Assembly (NCBI GenBank): GCA_032622095.1
Contig: CP136068.1
Span: forward strand, 154,591,151 to 154,655,150
Source: Siphonodentalium dalli
Lineage: Eukaryota; Mollusca; Scaphopoda; Gadilida; Siphonodentaliidae
Reading direction: 5' to 3'
Length of the DNA: 64,000 bases
Under the pieces are notes generated by a model. It was not told the origin of the DNA and made no database searches. It was given only the letters and a program-made list of their open reading frames with translations. The position numbers were made by a program, and so were the translations under genes. The stretch's first letter is position 1; the number at the start of each line of letters is the position of its first letter. Shown piece by piece: positions 44,456-56,671 of the stretch.

Positions 44456-45450
44456 ATATAATTACAACTACTTTCGTTTTCGTCGAAATGCGGGCATTTG
44501 ATTGGTCGAGAGGCTACCGCGTGACCTGTGTCTATCAGTGCATAGACTTTGCAGTAGACGAGTCACATCGCGTAGTGACCCTTTAAGTTAATTGGGCGAG
44601 TCTATAACCGTCGCCCCACACGACGTCCCCGGATGACGCGAAAGCGCGGAACGAGAATTCCATTAGAATTTCAGTGAAAAAACAACTCGAAAACTCAATG
44701 TTAGAAACATTTGAACAAGTAGTCTATGTCTATATTCCATGTCTCTGCTTCTTATCTACACTATACTATACTTATGTCTGTTCATTTCAGCCGTATTCAT
44801 GTTTTTGTAAAGCTCGATTGAACACTCAAAGTTCGTGCCGCGTTTTTTATTTGTCCAATTTTCGAAAAAGCGTCTATGACAACGTGTATAGTTACTGCTG
44901 TGAACACAACTTATCATAAATCAGGCTGATCAACATGGCAAAATTTATTGGAAATAAATAAAATGTGTTACCCGATTACAACCCTTTTAACATGTTTTAG
45001 CTTTATTACAATGCTAATGACATGACATTTGTCACGAGCACATTAGATATGATCAGGGCATTTGTTTACAAATTACATCGGCCATGATCGGACTGGAGTC
45101 GGGACTGGTCTGGAGTTAATAATTTTACCGGAGATCGCGGATTCGACTCTGTGTGTGTTGATAATTATTGGGTTGTTGTTGAGTCATTTTAAACGTAAAT
45201 CGTAGCCAAACAAGTAATTCTTTTTATCATGGATTGTTCATTGCTGAAAATTGAAGTTGAAGCGTAAATATTTATTTTCTGTGAAAGTTTGCTTGACGAA
45301 GTTGCTCGTTGACAATTTCGGCCAATTTATTTTCGGCCCATCAACCAAATTTTTAGATCGTCCAACGGAAAATCATGTTTTGGCAATTAATTTTCTGAGA
45401 TGGATTAATAATAGACAGCTGAAAATAAAGTGTTATAGTTGTAATTATAT
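44456..45450. repeat. Possible eroded element with short inverted ends
   Basis: ATATAATTACAACTA (44456-44470) is the exact complement of TAGTTGTAATTATAT (45436-45450). The interior includes a G+C-richer block at about 44480-44660. No target duplication or transposase was seen, and 15-bp matches in A+T-rich DNA can arise by chance. Confidence 0.35.
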
Positions 45451-45453
45451 GCA

Positions 45454-45607
45454 ATCAACGTCGTTTTTCGGTTGATCTATGAGCGTATAGACCGATCAGT
45501 AGACGAATAACATACTTAGTATAATCCGCTTCGCGGAATTATACAGTATGTTATTCGTCTACTGATCGGTCTATACGCTCATAGATCAACCGAAAAACGA
45601 CGTTGAT
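45454..45607. repeat. Long near-perfect palindrome (154 bp)
   Basis: The arm 45454-45527 (starting ATCAACGTCGTTTTTCGGTT) is repeated as its reverse complement up to 45607, with only a few mismatches near the centre (CCGCTTCGCGG at about 45527-45537). Transcribed RNA would fold into a stem of about 70 bp. Confidence 0.95.
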
Positions 45608-45920
45608 GACATATGGAGAAATCTTGAATAACTAGGGAATATTACCAAAGCACGTGATATTTCCAGTTAGGTGGAATGTTTTTGAATATGACTCATCCGA
45701 TTGTACAACATAAAATTACTAATTGGACGTTTTATGTACAAGAACATGGAGGTAAAAAACACATGAGCCAATGCATATGGAGTTTTGGATAGTCATTTAT
45801 GAATACTCTAATATTCATTTTACCATAACTTAATCTCTTAATAATATGATCGTACGTGACACGTAATGGAGCAACCACCAAGTTGATCATTAAGTTCAAT
45901 GTTACAATAATTATAGGATG

Positions 45921-46560
45921 TACCATACAGGGTAGGTACTACATGTGCTACACCACTCGGAGAAATGTCTGTGTCGTCACACAAATACCATGCTAGAACT
46001 TGGATTAATATATTCTGTCTGTATCTGTATTTGATGCGCGCAGGATCCGTTCGGATGTATAAGCGCGTTATGTATAAGTGACTATATTCGTAATCGTATA
46101 TAGTCACCAATAGCCGGGTTACTACCGTAGTAACGGACATTGTGAATCTAGTGAACTATTAAAACCCAGCATTAAAATCATGGTAATGATCAGTCCAAAC
46201 ATATGAGTAAGTTCGAACATAAGATAATAATAGCTGAGAACCTGGTGCGAATTGAACTGTGGTGGGGCCTCAAGCATATCTACCCCTGCACGTCAGAACA
46301 GAATTATGCCATGAAATGGCATAAGTACCGTAGCTTGAGGATGGAAGTGAACCATCATCCCACAGCGAAATCAACCAGGCCTGTTTGGGTTTGAATAGTT
46401 CACTAGATGGGCAATGTCAGGTACTACGGTAGTAACCCGGTTATTGGTGACTATATACGATTACGAATATATCAATTCAAGTTCTAACATGGTATTTTAG
46501 TGTGATGACACAGACATTTCTCCGAGTGGTGTAGCACATGTAGTACCCTGTATGTATATA
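45921..46560. mobile_element. Foldback-type element with long inverted arms (640 bp)
   Basis: The left arm (45921-46167) and right arm (46387-46560) are inverted copies sharing TACTACATGTGCTACACCAC, TCGGAGAAATGTCTGTGT, CGTAATCGTATATAGTCACC and GGGTTACTACCGTAGTA. About 70 bp (near 46012-46080) in the left arm is absent from the right. The middle has no recognised gene. A (TA)n tract adjoins the right end. Confidence 0.85.
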
Positions 46561-46599
46561 TACATATATATATATATCACAGCAGAAGTTTCCTTAGAA

Positions 46600-47060
46600 T
46601 TAATGGATGGAAATGGAATGCCTCTAATATTTGTATTATTTGAGTCGGACATAGATTACCTTAGCTGCAGGCAATCAATGCAATACATGTAAACTATGTA
46701 GAAAAAGAAATTATTGAATAAAGTGTAGTGAATATGATGCGTCACTTTAATATTTGAGTCAGACATAGCTTACCTTACCTGAAGGCAATCAATGCAATAA
46801 GTGATGTAGAAACAGAAATTATTGAATGAAGTGTATTAAATGAATATGAAGCGTCATTTTAATGCAATATCGATTGGGAGGAAGAGAAATGTCACTTTAA
46901 TAGTTAACGATGATATACATATATAATTATAGATTATCCCCATTGAAGACGATCAATGCAATGACCAGTGTAGAAATGGAAAAAAAATGTTGCCTGAATG
47001 AATCGATGTGTGAACATCAAGTCTCACTTTAATGAAATGTTGAGATGATGGAATCAACGA
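46600..47060. repeat. Diverged tandem repeat of about 110-125 bp
   Basis: About four units share GGCAATCAATGCAATA, GTAGAAACAGAAATTATTGA, ATGAAGCGTCATTTTAAT and TTTGAGTCAGACATAGCTTA. Confidence 0.75.
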
Positions 47061-47239
47061 TGAATTTGCAATTTCTGTAATGATGAAATTGGTTCACATA
47101 CCGGTATACATGTATATGCAGCTGAAAATGTGAATTGACTGAAATGTAATTATGAAAGTGTCAATGACACTGTAGCTCAACGAGGAAAGGGCATAATTTC
47201 ATGTGTTACAGTTAATGGAGCGATTAGGAATGTGGAAAG

Positions 47240-49623
47240 TTGAAAGGCCTAGTTATGCAAAGATTAAAATCCAAGATGGCCTCGACAGCCATCGTTTTTT
47301 TGCCAAATGACCCAAAAAAGACTCCTTCCTATTTACATGTCATTGTTAACATCCTTCACAAATTTCATGATGATCCGACAAAAGATACGACCTGTAGCCC
47401 GTGTCAAAGGATTTATTCGTGTAAAGAGTAAAATACAAGATGGCTGCTGGCGACCAGGTTTCTTGGTTCAATTCAAAATGAATCTTTTCCCATCTACATG
47501 TAATTGTTAACATCCATGACAAATCTCATGATTGGACCAAAGATTCGACAATAGCCCTCGACAAAGAATTTAGTCATGCAAAGAGTATAATCCAAGATGG
47601 CTGCTGGCGGCCATGTTTTTGGCGAACAACCCCAAACTTACTCATTTCCCATCTACATGTCAATTTTAACATCCATGACAAATTTAATAATGATCCGACA
47701 AAAGATACGACCTGTGGCCCGTGCTAATGATTGAATTTTGAAATCCAAGATGACCGCTGACGGCCATGTTTTTGGGTCAAACGACCCCAAAATGACTCGT
47801 TCCCATCTACATTGTACATGTCAATAGCCATGACAAATATCATAATGATCTGACCAAAGGTACGACCTAGAGCCTGTGCCGAAGGATTTAGTCATGCAAA
47901 GAGTAAAATCCAAGATGCTCATGACGGCCATGTTTTTTGGTGGAACTACCCCAAAATGACTCATTCCAATCAACCTGTCATTATTAACATCCATGACAAA
48001 TTTCATGATAATCAGACGAACAGTACGACATGTAGACTGCGCCAATCGATTTAATTTTGAAATCAAAGAGACAAAGATGGCTGCCAGCGGCCATGTTTTC
48101 TGGCCAAATGACCCCAAAATGTCTCACTCCCATCCACATGTCAACGTCAACATTCATGACAAATTTCATAATGATCTGACCAAGTAAGGACCTGTAGCCT
48201 GTGCCAAAGGATTTAGTTATGCAAAGAGTAAAATCCAAGATGGCTGCTGGCGGTCATGTCTTTTGGCCGAATGACCCCAAAAGGACTCATTCCCATTTGC
48301 ATGTCAAGGTCAACAGCCATGACAAATTTCATGAAGATCCGACCAAAGCTATGACCTGCAGCCCGCGCCAAAGGATTTAGTCATGGAAAGAGTAAAATCC
48401 AAGATGCTCATGACAGCCATGTTTTTTTACCAAACTACCCCAAAATGACTCGTTCCCATCAGCCTGTCATTATTAACATCCATGACAAATTTCATGATAA
48501 TCAGACGAACAGTACGACCTGTAGACCGCGCCAATCGATTTAATTTTGAAATCAAAAATGGCTGCCAGCGGCCATGTTTTTTGGCCAAATGACCTCAAAA
48601 TGACTCATTCCATCTACATGTCAATGTCAACATTCATGACAAATTTCATAATGATCTGACCAAAGTAAGGACATGTAGCCTGTGCCAAAGGATTTAGTCA
48701 TGCAAAGAGTAAAATCCAAATTGGCTGCTGGGCGGCAATGTTTTTTGGCCAAAACGACTTGTTCCCATCAGCCTGTCATTATTAACATCCATGACCAATT
48801 TCATGATAATCAGACGAACAGTACGACCTGTAGACCGCGCCAATCGAAATCAAAAATGGCTGCCAGCGGCCATGTTTTTTGGCCAAATGACCTCAAAATG
48901 ACTCATTCCCATCTACATGTCAATGTCAACATTCAGGACAAATTTCATAAAGATAAGACCAAAGGTACGACCTGTAGCCAGCGCCAAAGGATTTAGTCAT
49001 GCAAAGAGTCAAATCCAAGATGGCTGCTGGCGGCCATGTTTTTTGGCCGAACGACCCCAAAATGGCTCGTTCCCATATGCCTGTCATTATTAACATCCAT
49101 GACAAATTTCATGATAATCAGACAAACAGTATGACCTGTAGACCACGCGAATCGATTTAATTTTGAAATCCAAGATGGCTGCCAGTGGCCATGTTTTTTG
49201 GCCGAATGACCCCAAAATGACTCGTTCCCATCTACATGTCAATGTCAACATTCATGACAAATTTCATAATGATCTGACCAAAGGTACGACCTGTCGCCTG
49301 TGCCAAAGGATTTAGTCATACAAAGAGTGAAATCCAAGATGGCTGCTGGCGGCCATGATTTTTGGCTGAATGACCCCAAAAGGATTCTTTCCAATCTACA
49401 TGTTATTGTTAACATCCATGACAAATTTCATGAAGATCCTACCACCGCTACGACCTGTAGCGGCGCCAAAGGATTTAGATGGCTGTCGGCCGCCATGTTT
49501 TTTGGCCAATGACCCCAAAATGACTTGTTCCCATCTACATGTCAATGTCAACATTCATGACAAATGTTATAAAGATCAGACCAAAGGTACGACCTGTAGC
49601 CCGCACCAAAGAAAATTGTTGAC
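47240..49623 (+). repeat. Tandem array of about 160 bp with dimeric higher-order pattern (about 15 units)
   Basis: Units contain AAATCCAAGATGGCTGCTGG, CGGCCATGTTTTTTGGCC, GACCCCAAAATGACTCGTTC, CATCTACATGTCAATGTCAA, CATGACAAATTTCATAATGA and AAGGTACGACCTGTAGCC. Two unit types differ at the unit start: TTTAGTCATGCAAAGAGTAA and CAATCGATTTAATTTTGAAA. From about 47.7 kb they mostly alternate, so the array amplified partly as dimers. All ORFs inside are repeat artefacts. Confidence 0.92.
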
Positions 49624-50640
49624 GGACACACACACGCACACATGGACGTCGTTGAGCTAATAATGAATATGTGATGTGTCGCTTTTAATGAATTGGCAAT
49701 GACAGCAGTATGGAAACTGTCACTGCGGTGGAGTTACGATACATGCCGTTAGGTTATGATACACGGTCTACAGCCCTACAGGTATTAGCGGGTTGTCACA
49801 CCAGATGTTGAAGAAAATTATGATATATGTCCATGAGGATCTTTTTAAAGATTGGGTAAGTGTTGGCGCTGGGTATAGCTGTTAAAACAGTCACATCCGT
49901 TAAAACCGCCATACGCAGAATTAATATTATAAACAAACTTTGTTCTTATACCAATCATAAATACATGTATTGATGGGCACATTAATTTCAGCATGTTGTT
50001 ATGTTAGTACTTTGTGTTACATGTATGTAAGCAAACGTCATCTTATGTAAACAAACAGTACATGTACATGTAAGTAAAGAGTATGCGATAAGCAAAACAC
50101 TCAACACCGAGTAGACCCCCACTGCATATACATGTATATGAATTTTTTTTAGAAATGCCACCGTTATTTCACGCCTTTAGATTAGGCTAATTTGGGGGAC
50201 AGAGGTGATAGGTTTGAGTGAGGGGGGTGTACCCCCTTGTGACTATTGGGGGTACTTTTTAAAGTAAACCGAAAATGGGGGCTGTCTGGTTGTTCTGAAG
50301 CTTATGAAAGGTGAAAGAAATGAACCAATGGCCCCCATATCATTTCCTGGCAACTTGGGCTTATATCAGCATTCAGCAAGTTATGTTACATGTACCCTTA
50401 TATTTTCAAGTTTTGTAGGTAACAATTTATTGAATATTGGGAATATTGGATCATTTGACATCAACAAAGAAATTTTATAGATGTATGCTGCTTGAAAATT
50501 CACCAAGCAGTTCACCAACACACTGATCATGGGTATTTCCAATTAAAATTTAATTTAATCCAAGTTAAATCGCATAATCAAAGTAATTAATGGCTGAACA
50601 TCACCATCTTTAACTGTGGAATCTGATCCAATGCCTCCCA
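49624..50640. other. Non-genic stretch after the array
   Basis: ACACACACACGCACACATGG closes the array. A motif GAGTATGCGATAAGCAAAAC at about 50078 has an inverted counterpart near 51210 (GTGTTTTGCTTATCGCTCAC), hinting at an eroded element of about 1.2 kb. G-rich phrases (GGGGGTACTTTT) near 50220-50280. No coding. Confidence 0.4.
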
Positions 50641-50758
50641 TACAGAGAGGCCTAAGCTGAATGAGGTTCCCAGAGGGTGAATTTGGTGATGCTAGCCCTC
50701 TGGGGACCTCATTCCGCAAATGTCAGCCACAATAAATTCAGACTTGGGGACCGCCCAC
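50641..50758. repeat. Partial copy of the 41067 MITE family
   Basis: GAATGAGGTTCCCAGAGGGT, TGGGGACCTCATTCCGCAAA and GTCAGCCACAATAAATTCAG match the end region of the element at 41067-41477. The two arms face each other closely, giving a short hairpin-like remnant. Confidence 0.75.
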
Positions 50759-50786
50759 CTCTAGTTCTATTGAGAATCATATATTA

Positions 50787-51031
50787 ACCCTTCCTTTACT
50801 AAATGCTTATTGACAAGTAGATGTTGTGGGAAGTGTTCAGATAAAGTCGTTTGTTGAACTTTTCTGAACATTTCCAACCAATTAATAGATCTATCCTTCT
50901 ACACATGTACATGTATGTCTTATCTGTTGTCATCTGCTTGCATTTCCTGAACAACCCTCTGAATGAATAATAGATCATTCAAATAAATTATTTTTTACTT
51001 GGTGGGAGAATCCATTTAGTAAAGAAAGGGT
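50787..51031. mobile_element. Short MITE with ACCCTTCCTTTACTAAATG ends (245 bp)
   Basis: The left end ACCCTTCCTTTACTAAATG and the right end CATTTAGTAAAGAAAGGGT are inverted repeats of about 19 bp flanked by TA, compatible with Tc1/mariner-type insertion. Related copies are 58082-58447 and the eroded 37690-37920. Confidence 0.75.
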
Positions 51032-51428
51032 TATATCAAATTTTCGCTACGATAAGGGAGCAATGATTCATAGCCCCTACAATTCAGTGGAATCATGAAC
51101 TTATTTACAACATACCGCATTACCGGTATAGCCATTTAATAAGCTAAATCTAAGATTTTGGTGTTGAATGGGTCACCATGAATCACTCTCAACCTAATCA
51201 ATCGCCACAGTGTTTTGCTTATCGCTCACTATTTACATGCTGTATATATACAAACGCTCCACTCACACAAAGTGTTTTGCGGAAAATAACGCATTCTTAA
51301 TATATTTCATTATTCTACATGTACGGTATACTATTAGGATATTTTTGAGGAAATTTTCATAATTTGGTAACTGTTATTTCTAAATTATTACTTATTACAT
51401 GTACATACATGTATGTACATGTACACAT
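51032..51428. other. Non-genic stretch, nothing firm
   Basis: It ends in a run of TACATGTACATACATGTATG-type palindromic motifs (about 51400-51430). Confidence 0.4.
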
Positions 51429-52054
51429 GTACCGGCAGACTTTCATTTTTAGAAAATGTAGGCGCGCAGAGTCCCGCTCACTGGGTTTTGGCCAGGCGCG
51501 CGGTTTCTATCAAGATAAAATAAACAGCGGAAATACATTCATAAATGCCACGTAAATTGAATTTGTTTACTCACGATCGATGTCCAGTGAATCTCTTTGA
51601 TGGTTTAACACTGCTTAATCCACTATCCATAAGCACAAGTGAATGTTACACACTATGTTTTATATTCTACATGCTCCTATATTAAATGTAATTCATAATT
51701 ATTAATAAGGAATCAATTTAATACTCAGATTCCAAGCTGACAGAATAAATATCAACATCTCCCAGCCACGTGGTCTCGCTTTGATTTTCGAGGAATTTAT
51801 GTGACGTCATAAGCCATACCGGTACATAGAAATGTATTTTTAGCTTCGATTCATTCAGTCTCAGACAGATAGTACATTTGACACGTCACACCGTGTGACC
51901 TCGTCTGGGTAGACACTAATAATAGCGTTATCAGGTTCGCTCTCTGTATTTGGCCTAGGTGCGCAATCGATCGCTCGCTGGTTTTCAGTTTTAGCTGTGC
52001 GATGGTGCGCAAGAGCGATCGCGCGCCTCAAAAATGAAAGTCTGTACCGGTACA
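51429..52054. mobile_element. Inverted-repeat element (626 bp)
   Basis: The left end TGTACCGGCAGACTTTCATT and the right end (reverse complement TGTACCGGTACAGACTTTCA) share about 35 bp including CAGACTTTCATTTTT and then GGCGCGC. The G+C-rich subterminal GGCGCGCG is followed by ordinary sequence. No transposase ORF. Confidence 0.8.
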
Positions 52055-52203
52055 CTTAGCTCGATGTGCCTGACTTCATCCGGGCTCTTTAGGGAACAAC
52101 GTTGCCAACCGGTATACATGTACAATGTATGAGTATATATCGAGGTCGCAGTCAAGGACACAGTCGCATATGAAATTGGACCCACCCATATACCGCTATA
52201 CTT

Positions 52204-52524
52204 AAAGTAATTGACCACCAATAACATGGTGTCACCCCGTTAATATGGCGGTACTATACCATGGTATCCTCCAATACCGCGGTACTGATACCGCTTGTTA
52301 ACGCGAACAAGTATGTGTGAGTAAATACCTCCCCTAAAAGAGTTCCATGAAAATCACCGCGGTATTCAACAAAATTAATGCGGTGCCCGCTAAAAGACCA
52401 CGGTATCATTATCGCCCAATACCGTAACTCCACGCCATGACCGTCTCGATACCGCTACCGTTTATTACCGGTATCACCGCGGTCATGACCGGGGTATCAC
52501 CCCGTTTTTCTGGTCAATTACTTT
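52204..52524. mobile_element. GGTACC/ACCGCGGT-rich inverted-repeat element (321 bp)
   Basis: The ends AAAGTAATTGACCA and TGGTCAATTACTTT are exact 14-bp inverted repeats. Just inside, GGTGTCACCCCG and CGGGGTATCACC also pair. The interior is dense in ATACCGCGGTA-like palindromes on both strands. Confidence 0.8.
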
Positions 52525-52990
52525 GAGAATAGCGGTAGTTCCCGGGATCAAAGTAGGCCTTTGGTAAATTAATACCAAATTTAAGTCCGATCAGTCGTGC
52601 AGTTTTCAAGTCTATAACACACAGAGACAGAAGTTCTAAAATATAACATAATAGACCAAATGATGTACCTGACTTCGTCCGCGCTATTTAGGGATTTCTC
52701 TATGATCGCCTCCGTTTGAACAAAATATACAGCATCTGGTCAGTGGAAAAACGATCAGTCGAGGTCCAGAAACCGAGGAGTGTATATGTGCGCTACCGGT
52801 AGGTCAATGTCAAGGACAGTCGCATGTGAAATTAGACCTCCCATATTGTTTCCAGGATGAAAGAAGCCTACCGTGCATACAATGTACATGTACCAATCGA
52901 TTGGTTGAGGTCCAGACACATGCCTATAGTATATGAGCATATACCTACATGGTCACTCATGAAATTGGACCCGCCCATTTCCGGAATCAA
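52525..52990. other. Non-genic stretch, nothing firm
   Basis: It contains phrases shared with the sequence just upstream of the previous element (CATGTGAAATTAGACC-type at about 52822 and 52960; ACTTCATCCGGGCTCTTTAGGG at about 52072 versus ACTTCGTCCGCGCTATTTAGGG at about 52671), so a larger diverged duplication is likely. Confidence 0.5.
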
Positions 52991-52994
52991 AGTA

Positions 52995-54040
52995 GACATA
53001 CAATACATGTACCCCGCTGGACAAAACAAGTATCCATTGGCACCGCAGTGTATTTGCTGTTCGGCTGTGGTGTCAGAGTTTGTAACTGCAGTTGAGCACC
53101 GAAGCCGAACGGCAAGTACACTGCGGCCGAACGGCAAGTTCACTACGGCCGAAAGGCAACTACCCTCACGGTCGAATGGCATGTACACCGTGGTTAGATT
53201 TCTGGTTTGTATTGTCTTTTTTCAGTTTTATGAAAGTACACTGTGGCAAATACACCATGCCGAATGGCAATTACATCACGACCCAACTGTAGTTAGCCGG
53301 TGGCGCCGCAGTGTAGTTGCATTTCAGCCGCGGTGGCAATGCTAACCACACCGCAGTTAAGTGGTCCCACACACAGACAGAATTTCCGAAAAACAACCGA
53401 TGAACAAATGACCGATGATGAAAAACAACGAAAAAACACACCGGCTGACGAATGGTGGCAAATGACAGATAAATGACGAGGATGACGATGGCAAATGGCA
53501 ACAAACAACAACGAAGTAAAATACCGACTGATGACGAAAAACAAATGGCCAACTACTAACACGATGTCAAACAATCGATGACGAAAAATTACTGATGACG
53601 AAAAACAAACAGCCAAAGATGAACACGATGTCGAATGATCGAAGACAAAAAATGTCTTGATGACAAACACATCGACCCAGGCCTGCAGGTTTCAAAATTA
53701 TGTGTAACCTACAGTACATGTATTTTTTTTTCGCCTGGTAATCCTAGTCCAAATCTACGGGATACATGTATAATGTACCCTGCTGGACAAAACAAGTTTC
53801 CACTTGACCACGGTGCAGTTAGCATTGCCACTGCGGCCGAAATGCACTACATTGCCACAAAAACCACGACTGACGACCAATGAACAAAGGATGAAAACAA
53901 ACGACCAACAATAAACACGACGACAAACGACAGACGACAACCAAACACGAATGACGACAAACACACTGACTGTGACACTGATAACCAACGAATGACAACG
54001 ACAAATTGTCAAATGATGAAAAATTATTAAATGAAATAAT
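52995..54040. repeat. Diverged repeat cluster (CCGCAGTG/CGGCCGAACGGCAA, GATGACGAAAAAC)
   Basis: CCCGCTGGACAAAACAAGTA at 53013 matches CCTGCTGGACAAAACAAGTT at 53779, and CGCAGTG/GCCACTGCGGCCGAA motifs recur. 53098-53190 holds about five units of about 22 bp of CACTGCGGCCGAACGGCAAG type. 53395-53660 and 53865-54010 are degenerate GATGACGAAAAACAA tracts. ORFs here are low-complexity artefacts. Confidence 0.7.
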
Positions 54041-54059
54041 AATCAAAATTTAATTTTTA

Positions 54060-56170
54060 ATTTAAAGCAAACAGATCTACCTTTATTGCTTTAAAAAAAT
54101 CTTGGATTTGGAGAAAAATGCCTCCAGGAGCACGCATTGTGCTGTTGTGTTCACAACACCGCCAGAATCCTCATCAGATATCAATTCCTTGAACTTAAGT
54201 TGAAGTTGAAGATGGTAACTAGGAAACATACTACAATTTTAGTATCACAATTTACACGTAACACAGAATTCGTACTTTCATTTTTTTTTATCTTTCTTTG
54301 AACTTCGAACTTTTTGGTTGATTGAATGATTCTGGAATCTTGATCATTGTTGTCTGTAACAGTTTACAGTGAAGCCTAACTCAGTAACTGTCGATTGTCA
54401 CGAAATCAAGCGATTAATTAATCTACGTACACTCGTACATTTGTGAAAAATTTTGCCATGAAGCGAAGGTGAAGGCCTTATCGGTCTATGGGATATACGG
54501 AAGTAAATTCCGATCAAGTAACTGCCGTAAGCCGGATGACACTGACAGGACGGTCGCTTGACTGGGGATAATTAATTATTATGCTAATGATATACCAATG
54601 ATTTTTATCAGATGAAAAGGCTGTAATTAATCCTCAGAAAGAACTGAATAGGGTAAACTTGAAAGTCGGGTACATTCTAGAATCTGGGAATGAATTTGAT
54701 CAGTTGTTGTTGTTGTCTGCATATTCCTCCGTTAAATCGGAGCACCCTGTAGTTTCTGCTGGATTCTGCGCAGTCACCACCCGGAAGTCACGTGTTAAAT
54801 TCACAAATAAACGTACCCGGTACTTTCTCTCATGGTATATAGAAATATATAAAAATTATATAAAAATTATATAAAAATGATATGACGTCATAATTCACAT
54901 GCATTTAGGTATAAACACCCACTGGGGTGGTTGCTATTATTGTTCCTAAAACATCCAAATGGTAATTTCATGTTGTACAATCTGATGTGGCAAATTGGCT
55001 TGTTAATATCTTTCTTCCGCATTAAAATTAATAAGATGACTCTAAGGTGATAATTTTCATCTCCCACGTAAATTTCAGCCTCTCACAGTTGAGATTTCAA
55101 CCTAAATACAAGTGAATGCATGGTAAACTAGACACATCTTCCAGATATAGGTACTATTTAAAAGGAAGATAATCCATGAGTCAGAATTATGTGTCATTTT
55201 TATGAGAAAAACTATTTCTAAAAAACTAAACTTAAGTTAATTCCTTATAACAACAATAACGCATATGAGAACTCATATTGTTATACAGTATGTTCGCTTG
55301 TTCGTTAGTTCAAGTATATTCAATTATTTTGACTGAATTTTGTTTGATCTCCCGATAAGCCCAATGTGCACGTTTTGGAAGACTTGCACGAACTGCAAGA
55401 TAAGTTAACCAGCAGACAAATGCGGATACGTGTGCACACAAGTAAAAATCGTATGTAAAATCATCGTCACAAATAACATGAAGCAACTGATAAACTGCTG
55501 TAATATTATGTATTAATGACAACTCTCAAACAACGGAAGATCCAGTTTTGAAACCACTGTTATGTAAACATCATTGTTACAGTGCAACTTATGTTATCAA
55601 CAAACATCACCAGCGGCCTCTAAATTTATATTCAATGTTTGAAAAACTAACATGAGGGGCGTTTTCATGTTATGACCTTTCCTAATGTACGCCTTCGGTA
55701 TTTTATCAAAATTATTCCAAGTGGTAGTGAACACAATTACATAACTATTATATTTCAGCATATGAGTTCTCAGTGTTCACGACCTATTGGTAGTAAACAT
55801 ACGATGGAAGTCAATTTATAACGTAGTTAGACCCTAAAGCCGGCCTGATGTATTTGAAGTAATACACACGTGTGTTATCGACACGCACAGTGACATAAGA
55901 GCTTAGCGAAATGATACGGATCAATGTAATTATGTTATTTAAAATATAACTGTGATATTCATTTTTTGTTGACTGAGATAAACATCCGTGATAAGAGTGG
56001 TAGAACAATTTTTTTTATCACAAAAATACATTTAAAATAGAAATGTATTTTCTCTGGAAGTTGTTTGTTACTTGATCTTTGGTCGTGATAAAGAAATCAA
56101 TATAAATATGTTTAAACTTTAGCCGTTTCGAGATCATTATTCCTTGCTAATGTGATTATGTGATAAACAT
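54060..56170. other. Non-genic stretch, nothing firm
   Basis: A+T-rich. A run of TATAAAAATTATATAAAAAT lies at about 54845-54880. GCATATGAGAACTCATAT near 55262 and GCATATGAGTTCTCAG near 55757 are short related palindromic motifs. No exon supported. Confidence 0.4.
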
Positions 56171-56176
56171 GATCCA

Positions 56177-56271
56177 AATTCGTCGCAATTATATACGAAA
56201 TTTCTTAAGCTTGTCAATTAATTTCGATTCGAGCCTCGGTTAATATATTTCGTATAGAATTGCGACGAATT
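56177..56271. repeat. Hairpin with arms of about 27 bp
   Basis: AATTCGTCGCAATTATATAC with GAAAT at 56177-56201 pairs with ATTTCG followed by TATAGAATTGCGACGAATT at 56247-56271, around a loop of about 45 bases. One or two mismatches. Confidence 0.85.
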
Positions 56272-56456
56272 AGAGATCCCCTATCTTTTGTTCCATGCAT
56301 TTCTTGACGATGGTTGTATTACAAGGTTTGTGATTGTTCACATGTATCCACTGCTTTGATGTGTGAGTTGTTAACAGAGCTCGGGAACTCTGCATACATT
56401 AATATTTGGTAGAAACCATTGCTTTTGTTGACCGTAGTTTGAAATTTAGTTTTAAC

Positions 56457-56565
56457 ATACATAATATATACCTTCTCATACATAATATATACCATCTCAT
56501 ACATAATATATACCATCTCATACATAATATATACCATCTCATACATAATATATACCTTCACACAC
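56457..56565. repeat. 21-bp tandem repeat (5 copies)
   Basis: Unit ACATAATATATACCATCTCAT, with a CTTC variant in the first and last copies. On the minus strand it reads as a repeated heptapeptide (YIMYEMV) inside a short ORF, which is an artefact of a unit length divisible by three. Confidence 0.95.
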
Positions 56566-56671
56566 AAAGAACAAAGTGAAATAAAATCACATATCCGAGT
56601 TACAGCAAAAACCAGACCAAATAATTGCAGTATAATCTTACCAACCACTAGGTTATATACAAAAGTGGTGG

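Noticed and set aside
47821-49660. Repeated ORFs with MAASGHVFWPNDPK-like text
   Set aside because: Each repeat unit happens to be open for 60-100 codons; frames break at every unit boundary.
52857-53345. 162-codon plus ORF
   Set aside because: Built from the CGGCCGAACGGCAA repeats and flanking duplicated sequence; no domain and frame shadows on both strands.
56319-56648. Minus ORF with five YIMYEMV repeats
   Set aside because: The peptide repeat is a direct reading of the 21-bp A+T-rich minisatellite; nothing else supports coding.
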